NCBI RefSeq assembly: GCF_011682145.1
Contig: NZ_WHJH01000005.1
Location: 124,001-188,000, forward strand
From: Massilia mucilaginosa
GTDB lineage: Bacteria; Pseudomonadota; Gammaproteobacteria; Burkholderiales; Burkholderiaceae_D
Direction of reading: 5' to 3'
DNA length: 64,000 nt
The position numbers were made by a program, and so were the translations under genes. Shown piece by piece: positions 1-6,304 of this stretch. Below the pieces are notes generated by a model, which did not search any database, was not told where the DNA came from, and worked only from the letters and a program-made list of their open reading frames with translations. Position 1 is the first letter of the stretch. Every line of letters begins with the position of its first letter.

Positions 1-2
1 CG

Positions 3-716
3 CAGGTCTTGCCGTCGCCGCTGGCGGTGCTGCGCAAGTGGATCGAGTACCTGCTGCCGCTGCAGCCGTACGCGGACGGCAGCTGGCTGGCCTGGGCCTT
101 TTCGGGCGAGCTGATGGTCGATGCGCTCACCAGCATGGTGCGGGTGCTGCTCGGCTTTGCCATCGGGGCCGGGCTGGCGCTGCCGCTCGGGCTGGCGATG
201 GGCGCGAACGCGCGCGTGTACGCCTGGCTCAACCCGCTGGTGCAGCTGCTGCGCCCGATTCCGCCGATCGCCTACATTCCGCTGGCCATCCTGTGGTTCG
301 GGCTGGGCAACCCGCCGGCCGTGTTCCTGATCGCGCTGGGGGCGTTCTTTCCGGTGCTGATCAATACCATCGCCGGGGTGCGCCAGGTCGACGCCATCTA
401 CCTGCGCGCCGCGCGCAACCTGGGCGCCAGCGGCCACACCCTGTTCCTGCGCGTGATCCTGCCGGCCGCCGTGCCCTATATTCTGTCGGGCGTGCGGATC
501 GGGATCGGCACCGCCTTCATCGTGGTGATCGTGTCCGAAATGATCGCGGTGAACAATGGCCTGGGTTTCCGCATCCTGGAAGCGCGCGAGTATTTTTGGT
601 CCGACAAGATCATGGCCGGGATGATCAGCATCGGCATGCTGGGGCTGGCGATCGACGCCGGCATGGACCGCCTGAACAACTATCTGCTGCGCTGGCACCG
701 CGGCCTGGAGAACTGA
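3..716 (+). CDS. ABC transporter permease, SsuC/TauC type (5' partial)
   Basis: Inner-membrane permease of an importer in the nitrate/sulfonate/taurine family. The frame is open to the first bases of the window with no ATG, so the N-terminus lies upstream. About 237 codons are visible against a usual 250-270, so little is missing. Several hydrophobic segments can be seen. The cytoplasmic loop that docks on the ATPase is recognisable around LGASGHTLFLRVILPAAVPY. The ATPase gene follows after 1 nt, so they are co-transcribed. The substrate cannot be told, because the binding-protein gene is outside the window. Confidence 0.9.
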   Translation, partial: QVLPSPLAVLRKWIEYLLPLQPYADGSWLAWAFSGELMVDALTSMVRVLLGFAIGAGLALPLGLAMGANARVYAWLNPLVQLLRPIPPIAYIPLAILWFGLGNPPAVFLIALGAFFPVLINTIAGVRQVDAIYLRAARNLGASGHTLFLRVILPAAVPYILSGVRIGIGTAFIVVIVSEMIAVNNGLGFRILEAREYFWSDKIMAGMISIGMLGLAIDAGMDRLNNYLLRWHRGLEN

Positions 717-717
717 G

Positions 718-1515
718 ATGAGCGCAGCGCCGATCCATATCGAGGGCGTCGACAAGGTCTTCGGCAGCGCCGGGCGCGAGCTCGTCGCGCTGCGCGGCAT
801 CAGCCTGACCATCCCGGCCGGGCAATTCACCTGCCTGCTGGGGCCGTCGGGCTGCGGCAAGTCGACCCTGCTCAACGCCGTGGCCGGGTTTGCGCCGCCC
901 ACGCGCGGGTCGATCCGCACCGGCGCGCGCGAAGTGACCGGGCCGGGGCCGGAGCGCGGCATGGTGTTCCAGGAGTACGCGCTGTTCCCGTGGATGACGG
1001 TCGAGCAGAACATCGCCTTCGGCCTGCACATCAAGGGGCTTGGCAAGGCGGCCATCGCGGCGACCATCGGCGCGCTGCTCGAGACGCTGGCGCTGACCGA
1101 TTTTCGCCAGCGCTATCCGAAGGACCTGTCGGGCGGGATGCGCCAGCGCGTGGCCATTGCGCGCGTGCTGGCGCTGGACTCGCCGATCATGCTGATGGAC
1201 GAGCCGTTCGGCGCGCTCGACGCCCTGACGCGGCGCAATCTGCAGGACGAATTGCTGCGCATCTGGGCGGACACCGGCAAGACCATCCTGTTCGTCACGC
1301 ACAGCATCGAAGAAGCGATCTACCTGGCCGACCGGATCGTGGTGATGACCTACCGGCCCGGCACGGTCAAGCGCGATGTGGCGGTCGATCTGGCGCGCCC
1401 GCGCGACCCCTCCGCGCCCGCCTTCAATGCCCTCAAGCGCGAACTGGGCCTGCTGGTGATGGAGGAACAGCAGCGCCACCACAACGACGAGTTGCGCATG
1501 GCGGCCGGCGATTAG
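718..1515 (+). CDS. ABC transporter ATP-binding protein, SsuB/TauB type
   Basis: Energising subunit of the importer begun upstream. The 265-residue protein has Walker A GPSGCGKST (residues 42-50), the ABC signature LSGGMRQ (137-143), Walker B IMLMDEP (157-163) and the switch histidine in FVTHS (H195), so it looks catalytically intact. Its length and the EYALFPWMTVEQNIAFGL region fit the NitT/TauT ATPase family. The ATG lies 1 nt after the permease stop, as expected for an operon. No gene follows on this strand for 67 nt, so it may be the last gene of the transporter operon. Confidence 0.93.
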   Translation: MSAAPIHIEGVDKVFGSAGRELVALRGISLTIPAGQFTCLLGPSGCGKSTLLNAVAGFAPPTRGSIRTGAREVTGPGPERGMVFQEYALFPWMTVEQNIAFGLHIKGLGKAAIAATIGALLETLALTDFRQRYPKDLSGGMRQRVAIARVLALDSPIMLMDEPFGALDALTRRNLQDELLRIWADTGKTILFVTHSIEEAIYLADRIVVMTYRPGTVKRDVAVDLARPRDPSAPAFNALKRELGLLVMEEQQRHHNDELRMAAGD

Positions 1516-1582
1516 GATGGCGCGGGCGGGGCCGTCGGCACGCCGTCCCCGCCAGCACGCCCTGATAGTGTAAACTTGCAGC

Positions 1583-2386
1583 ATGCAGACTTACTTACTT
1601 ATCGCAGCGGCGCTGCTGTACGCGGTGTGCGCCCTTCTTCCCTCGCCCCGGGGTTCGCTCATTTCGGCCGTCACGGCCGGGGCCTGGCTGCTGCACGGCG
1701 CCGCCCTGTGGCTCGACATGATGGCGCCCGGCAGCGTGCGGATCGGCTTCGCGCTGATGATTTCGGCCGCGCTGTGGATCTCGGTGGCGGCCTACTGGAT
1801 CGAAAACCGCAATTTCGCGCTCGACGGCCTGCGCCGCCTGGTGATGCCGTGCGCCGCCGCCGCCGCGCTGCTGCCGGCCGTGTTCCCGGGCAGCGTGTTG
1901 CTGCTCGAAGGGCGCGCGCCGGCCTTCGGCTGGCATATCGCGGTCGCCATCCTGGCCTACAGCACCTTGACGATTGCCGCCTTCCACGCGGTCCTGATGG
2001 CCCTGCAGGAAACACGGCTGCATGCGCGCAACCCGAAGGCCGGCTGGCTGGCCACGGCGCTCGACCAGTTGCCGGCCCTCTTGACCATGGAAAAACTGCT
2101 GTTTCGCCTGATCTGGATCGGCTTCGTGCTGCTCAGCCTGACCGTGCTGTCGGGGATCGTGTTCTCCGAGCAGTTGTTCGGCACCGTGCTCAAGTGGGAT
2201 CACAAGAGCGTGTTCGCGCTGCTGTCGTGGTTCCTGTTCGCCGCGCTGCTGGCCGGACGGCGCTGGCGCGGCTGGCGCGGCAAGACCGCGCTGCGCTTCA
2301 CCCTGGCCGGTTTCGCCACCCTGGTGCTGGCCTATGTCGGCAGCCGTTTCGTTCTTGAAGTGATTTTGCACCGGGGGCTGGCATGA
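1583..2386 (+). CDS. CcsA/YpjD-like cytochrome c assembly family membrane protein
   Basis: A 267-residue, very hydrophobic protein with about eight predicted membrane segments. It fits the cytochrome C assembly (CcsA/HemX/YpjD) family, whose members pass or bind haem at the membrane. A conserved-looking WDHKS element (near residue 210) and FGWHIA (near 115) supply histidines typical of the family. It starts at ATG 1583, and its stop overlaps the next ATG in an ATGA junction, so it is translationally coupled to the small downstream gene. The exact function of YpjD-type proteins is not settled, so I name the family only. Confidence 0.8.
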   Translation: MQTYLLIAAALLYAVCALLPSPRGSLISAVTAGAWLLHGAALWLDMMAPGSVRIGFALMISAALWISVAAYWIENRNFALDGLRRLVMPCAAAAALLPAVFPGSVLLLEGRAPAFGWHIAVAILAYSTLTIAAFHAVLMALQETRLHARNPKAGWLATALDQLPALLTMEKLLFRLIWIGFVLLSLTVLSGIVFSEQLFGTVLKWDHKSVFALLSWFLFAALLAGRRWRGWRGKTALRFTLAGFATLVLAYVGSRFVLEVILHRGLA

Positions 2387-2649
2387 TGCGCATTCTGTTC
2401 TGGATCGCGCTGGTCGTGCTGGTCATCGCCGCCATTCGCAGCAAGATTCGCGGCAAGCTGCGCGAAATGACGCCGCCGCCCGGCCACCCGGGCCATCCGG
2501 GCGCCGGGCCGCGGGCGCCTTTGATGCGCGAACTGGGCGCCACCGTCGAGTGCGCGCACTGCCATGTGTATTTCCCGGAGTCGGAAGCGGTCACGGCCAA
2601 CGGCCGCGCGTACTGCAGCCCCGAGCACGTCAATCTGCCGCCGGCCTGA
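2383..2649 (+). CDS. PP0621-family small membrane-anchored zinc-ribbon-like protein
   Basis: An 88-residue protein with one N-terminal membrane helix (about residues 3-20), then a Pro/Gly-rich linker and a cysteine-containing C-terminal patch (VECAHCHVYFPESEA, then YCSPEH) that could bind a metal. This arrangement matches the PP0621 family of proteobacteria, often found just before pilS. Function is unknown. It overlaps the previous gene by 4 nt and ends 3 nt before pilS, so it belongs to the same transcription unit. Confidence 0.75.
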   Translation: MMRILFWIALVVLVIAAIRSKIRGKLREMTPPPGHPGHPGAGPRAPLMRELGATVECAHCHVYFPESEAVTANGRAYCSPEHVNLPPA

Positions 2650-2652
2650 CCG

Positions 2653-4383
2653 ATGCCGTTCTGGAGCGGCTTGTCGGCCGAGTCGCGCGAGACATTCTGG
2701 CGCTCGCTGCAGGCGCTCTCCGCCACCCGCATCGTCATTTCGCTGGTGCTGCTGGCCTACCTGATGTTCGACCGGCGCGATGTGCCGACCGCCGGCCTGT
2801 ATCTGTATACCGAAACCTGCATCGCCTACCTGGTCATGGCCGGCGCCTTCGCGCTGGCCTGCCTGTACGTACGCACCCGTTTCCTGGCGCAGGTGGTGAT
2901 CCAGATCGCGGTCGACATCGCCGTCATTTCAGTGCTGTACATGGCCGGCGAGGAGGGCCGCGGCAGCCTGGTGATCCTGTACCTGTTCCCGCTGGCCGGA
3001 GCCGCGATCCTGGCGCCGCGCGTGCTGGCCCTGTTTTCGGCCGCGCTGGTCACCCTGTTCCTGCTGCTGGCCTCGCTCTACCAGGTGTTCATGGGCATCG
3101 GCGGCATGCCGATCACCCAGGCCGGCCTGTACGGCGGCGCCTTCTTCGCCATCGTGCTGGTGGTCAGCCACCTCGCCGGCAAGCTGATCCGCCAGGAAGA
3201 ACTGGCGACGCGCCACGGCGCCGATCTGCAGATCCAGCTGGCGATCAACCAGATCGTCATCGCCGACGTCGCCGACGGCATTCTCGTGGTCGACCGCGCC
3301 GGCCGCATCTTTGCCGGCAACCCGGCCGCCCAGCGCATGCTGGGGCTGGCCAACGGCGACAGCGGCTTTGCCCTGTCCGAGGTGGCGGCGCTGGAACCGG
3401 TGGCGTTTGCGTTTTCGGAGTGGCAGCAGCAGGTCGGACCGGCCAGCCCGAGCGGGGCGGCGCGCGCCGCCTTTGTCACCGTCAAGCCGTATCGCGACAG
3501 CGGCGGCGGCACCGCCGGCACGGCCGCCTGGAGCGGACGGCGCGACCTGGCCGCCCACCTCAAGCTGCGCTTCGCCCGCGTGGACACGGTCGACGAAGCC
3601 TCCGAGCGCTGCGTGATTTTCCTGCAGGACGTCACCGCCATCGAAAACCAGGCCCAGGAACTGAAACTGGCCTCGATGGGACGGCTCACCGCCAGCATCG
3701 CCCACGAGGTGCGCAATCCGCTCTCGGCCATCGGCCACGCCACCGCGCTGCTGGCCGAAGACCTGCACGAGCCGGGCCAGGCGCGCCTGCTCAAGATCGT
3801 CGGCGACAATGTCACGCGCGTCAACCGCATGGTGGAAGACATACTCCAGTTGTCGCGCAAGGTCCAGCCCAATGGCGCACCGTTGTTGCTCGGCCCCTTT
3901 TTGAATGAGCTCAAGACCGAATTTGATGAAACCCAGGGGGTTGCCGATGATATAGTGTGGCTAGGCAACACTGGCGCCGTGCCGGTGCGTTTCGACGCGC
4001 TGCACCTGCGCGAAGTGGTGATCAACCTGCTGACCAACGCGCTGCGCTACGCCAGCGGCGGGGTGGGCAGTATCCGGGTCTACGTCGTCACCGATGCGGC
4101 CGGCGGCATGGAGCTGCACGTGCAGGACGACGGTCCCGGCATCACGCCGGAAGTGCGGGCCCACCTGTTCGAGCCGTTTTATACGACGTCGAGCAAGGGG
4201 ACCGGGCTGGGGCTGTACCTGGCGCGCGAGCTGTGTCTGAACAACGCGGCGATGCTCGATTACGAATATCGCTTCGATGCCAGCGGCTTCGGCGTGCGCG
4301 CGGCCAGCGGCCGTTTTGTGATTTCGTTCGCGCAGCCGCTGGGAGCGCGCGGCGCTACTGCTAACAGAAAGGCAACAACATGA
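2653..4383 (+). CDS. pilS: PilS-type sensor histidine kinase
   Basis: Membrane sensor kinase of 576 residues. The N-terminal ~170 residues hold about six membrane helices, as in PilS. A PAS-like stretch follows (DGILVVDRAGRIFAGNPAA). The dimerisation domain carries the phospho-acceptor His351 in SIAHEVRNPLSA. The ATPase domain has the N box (VVINLLTNALRYA), DDGPGI and GTGLGLYLAREL. The stop overlaps the ATG of the pilR-like gene (ATGA), so the pair is coupled. In Pseudomonas-type systems PilS/PilR activate pilin transcription with sigma-54. That role is inferred from family and pairing; no pilin gene is in the window. Confidence 0.88.
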   Translation: MPFWSGLSAESRETFWRSLQALSATRIVISLVLLAYLMFDRRDVPTAGLYLYTETCIAYLVMAGAFALACLYVRTRFLAQVVIQIAVDIAVISVLYMAGEEGRGSLVILYLFPLAGAAILAPRVLALFSAALVTLFLLLASLYQVFMGIGGMPITQAGLYGGAFFAIVLVVSHLAGKLIRQEELATRHGADLQIQLAINQIVIADVADGILVVDRAGRIFAGNPAAQRMLGLANGDSGFALSEVAALEPVAFAFSEWQQQVGPASPSGAARAAFVTVKPYRDSGGGTAGTAAWSGRRDLAAHLKLRFARVDTVDEASERCVIFLQDVTAIENQAQELKLASMGRLTASIAHEVRNPLSAIGHATALLAEDLHEPGQARLLKIVGDNVTRVNRMVEDILQLSRKVQPNGAPLLLGPFLNELKTEFDETQGVADDIVWLGNTGAVPVRFDALHLREVVINLLTNALRYASGGVGSIRVYVVTDAAGGMELHVQDDGPGITPEVRAHLFEPFYTTSSKGTGLGLYLARELCLNNAAMLDYEYRFDASGFGVRAASGRFVISFAQPLGARGATANRKATT

Positions 4384-5807
4384 CATCACCCCGCGTACTG
4401 GTCGTCGATGACGAGGCGGATTTACGCGAACTGCTGGAAATCACGCTGGTCAGGATGGGGCTCGATGTGGACAGCGCCGAAACGCTGCGCGAGGCGCGCG
4501 CCTTCCTGGCGCAGAACGATTACGGCCTCATTCTCACCGACATGCGCCTGCCCGACGGGCTGGGCCTGGAACTGGTGCAGGAAGTGGGCGCCTCCAACAA
4601 GTCGACCCCGATCGCGGTCGTGACCGCTTACGGCAGCGCCGAAAACGCGGTGGTGGCGCTCAAGGCGGGCGCCTTCGATTACGTGTCCAAGCCGGTGGTG
4701 CTGGACGACTTGCGGGTAATGGTGCAGTCGGCCTTGCGGCTGTCGGCGCCGTCGGCGCACAGCGGTAGCCCGGCCGCGCCCGGCAGCGCCTCGCGCCTGA
4801 TCGGCGAATCGGCCGTGATGCAGTCGCTGCGCAGCCAGATCGAGCGGCTGGCGCGCTCGATGGCGCCGATCGCCATTACCGGCGAGTCGGGCAGCGGCAA
4901 GGAACTGGTGGCGCGCGAAATCCACGCCCGCAGTTCGCGCGCGGGCAAGCCGTTCATCGCGGTCAACTGCGGCGCGATTCCCGAAGCGCTGATGGAAGCG
5001 GAGTTTTTCGGCTACCGCAAGGGCGCGTTTACCGGCGCGGCCGACGAGCGCGACGGTTTTTTCCATGCGGCCAACGGCGGCACCCTGATGCTCGACGAAG
5101 TGGCCGACCTGCCGCTGGCGATGCAGGTCAAGCTGCTGCGCGCGATCCAGGAGCGGCGCGTGCGCAAGATCGGGGCCACCAGCGAGGAGCCGGTCGACGT
5201 GCGCATCATCAGCGCCACGCACCAGAACCTGGCCCAGTGCGTCGAGACCGGCAAGTTCCGGCAGGATCTGTTTTACCGTTTGAATGTGATCGAACTGAGC
5301 GTGCCGCCGCTGCGCGAGCGGCTCGACGACCTGGGCGTGCTGGTGAACGGCATGCTGGCGCGCCTGGCCGGACCGGGCAAGCCGGCCGCGCTGGGGCCGC
5401 AGGTGCTGGAGACCCTGCGCACGTATTCGTTTCCGGGCAATGTGCGCGAACTGGAAAATGTGCTGGAACGGGCGCTGGCGTTTGCCAATGACGGCGTGAT
5501 CGAGGTGGGCGACCTGTCGCTCAAGGGCGCGCGGGTGGCCGAGAAGGCGGCGCCGGCCGAGGCGATGCCGGCTCCGGCGCCGCCGCCGGTGGCGCTTGCG
5601 GCGGCGGCGCCGCTCGGCGCCGGCGCGCCGGCCGAGCTGCCCAGCAGCCTGCCCGATTACCTGGAACAGGTCGAACGCGAAATCATCTTGCGCGCGCTGA
5701 CCCAGACCCAGTTCAACCGCACCCAGGCGGCCGTGCTGCTGGGGATCAGTTTCCGGCAGCTGCGCTATCAGATGCAGAAGCTCGATATCCAGGAGCCGGA
5801 AGGGTAG
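4380..5807 (+). CDS. pilR: PilR-type sigma-54-dependent response regulator
   Basis: A 475-residue NtrC-family activator. The receiver domain contains the phospho-acceptor Asp54 (LTDMRLPDG). The AAA+ domain has Walker A GESGSGKE and the sigma-54-contacting loop GAFTGA at residues 215-220. A Fis-type helix-turn-helix sits at the C-terminus (AAVLLGISFRQLRYQMQKL). A low-complexity Ala/Pro linker of roughly 50 residues joins the AAA+ and DNA-binding parts. It overlaps pilS by 4 nt and is the cognate regulator by position. The family activates sigma-54 promoters by ATP hydrolysis. The target here is presumably pilA, which is inference. Confidence 0.88.
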   Translation: MTSPRVLVVDDEADLRELLEITLVRMGLDVDSAETLREARAFLAQNDYGLILTDMRLPDGLGLELVQEVGASNKSTPIAVVTAYGSAENAVVALKAGAFDYVSKPVVLDDLRVMVQSALRLSAPSAHSGSPAAPGSASRLIGESAVMQSLRSQIERLARSMAPIAITGESGSGKELVAREIHARSSRAGKPFIAVNCGAIPEALMEAEFFGYRKGAFTGAADERDGFFHAANGGTLMLDEVADLPLAMQVKLLRAIQERRVRKIGATSEEPVDVRIISATHQNLAQCVETGKFRQDLFYRLNVIELSVPPLRERLDDLGVLVNGMLARLAGPGKPAALGPQVLETLRTYSFPGNVRELENVLERALAFANDGVIEVGDLSLKGARVAEKAAPAEAMPAPAPPPVALAAAAPLGAGAPAELPSSLPDYLEQVEREIILRALTQTQFNRTQAAVLLGISFRQLRYQMQKLDIQEPEG

Positions 5808-6015
5808 ACAGCTTGCCCCTCTCATCGTTCGAGGCCCATTTCGACGCCCACTCTCCCCACAGTTTATAATGCTGCCCCGCGATGTAAAAAGTGGGAGCGT
5901 GACGGCGTAGCGCTGACGTAAAGAATGCGAAATGACTCGCTAAATGGAAGGGCAGGCGTGCAACTTGGCTGATAAAGTCAAGTGTGTTCGGTAAAAAAAT
6001 CGCAAGTGAATTCAG

Positions 6016-6044
6016 TTGCCTCAGCCCGGGCAAGGCACTACAAT
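6016..6044 (+). promoter_or_regulatory. Candidate sigma-70 promoter of nrdAB
   Basis: TTGCCT at 6016-6021 and TACAAT at 6039-6044 are separated by exactly 17 bp. The -10 element lies inside the first of two NrdR-like palindromes, so a bound repressor would block it. This placement is the main reason to prefer it over the TATAAT further upstream. Confidence 0.5.
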
Positions 6045-6080
6045 TAGTCTCATATTTGATGAATTGACTAGATCTAGTGG
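6035..6080 (+). promoter_or_regulatory. Tandem NrdR-like operator
   Basis: Two similar palindromes, ACTACAATTAGT (6037-6048) and ACTAGATCTAGT (6067-6078), have centres exactly 30 bp apart, close to three helical turns. Both resemble the NrdR-box core CWATATATWG. Paired boxes about three turns apart upstream of ribonucleotide reductase genes are the known NrdR arrangement. The repressor assignment is inference; the nrdR gene itself is not in the window. Confidence 0.6.
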
Positions 6081-6151
6081 TTATGAAACGTATCTACCGA
6101 TAGCTCAATACGCATGCGGCAGTACCGGCGAGCCCGGCTTTTAACGCTGCG

Positions 6152-6219
6152 ACCCCACCACAGCCCATCACGGTACCGGCCTAGGATTTCAGGCTGGCGG
6201 GGTAGTTTTTTGTTTTTTT
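6152..6219 (+). terminator. Hairpin plus T-tract in the nrdAB leader (possible attenuator)
   Basis: ACCCC (6152-6156) can pair with GGGGT (6199-6203), and CCGGCC (6176-6181) with GGCTGG (6192-6197, one G-T pair). A T-rich tract broken only by single bases follows to 6219. It lies between the candidate promoter and nrdA, so if transcribed it would act as an attenuator rather than an end-of-gene terminator. A second hairpin (GGACGG 6231-6236 with CCGTCC 6247-6252) follows. Confidence 0.35.
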
Positions 6220-6304
6220 ACATTTATTGGGGACGGTTGCTTGACGCCGTCCACTTGATAACAACCGGCGGCAGACCAAAGCCCGCCGCTCCAGGAGGTC
6301 CCAC

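Larger units (their letters stand above)
5808..6304. other. 497-bp intergenic region and nrdAB leader
   Basis: No credible gene is visible here. It holds a promoter-like TATAAT at 5865-5870, a sigma-70-like promoter (6016-6044), a pair of NrdR-like boxes (6035-6080), two hairpins in the presumed leader (about 6152-6219 and 6231-6252) and a strong AGGAGGT ribosome-binding site just before nrdA. The stretch 5870-6010 is AT-richer than its surroundings and shows nothing else I can name. Confidence 0.6.
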
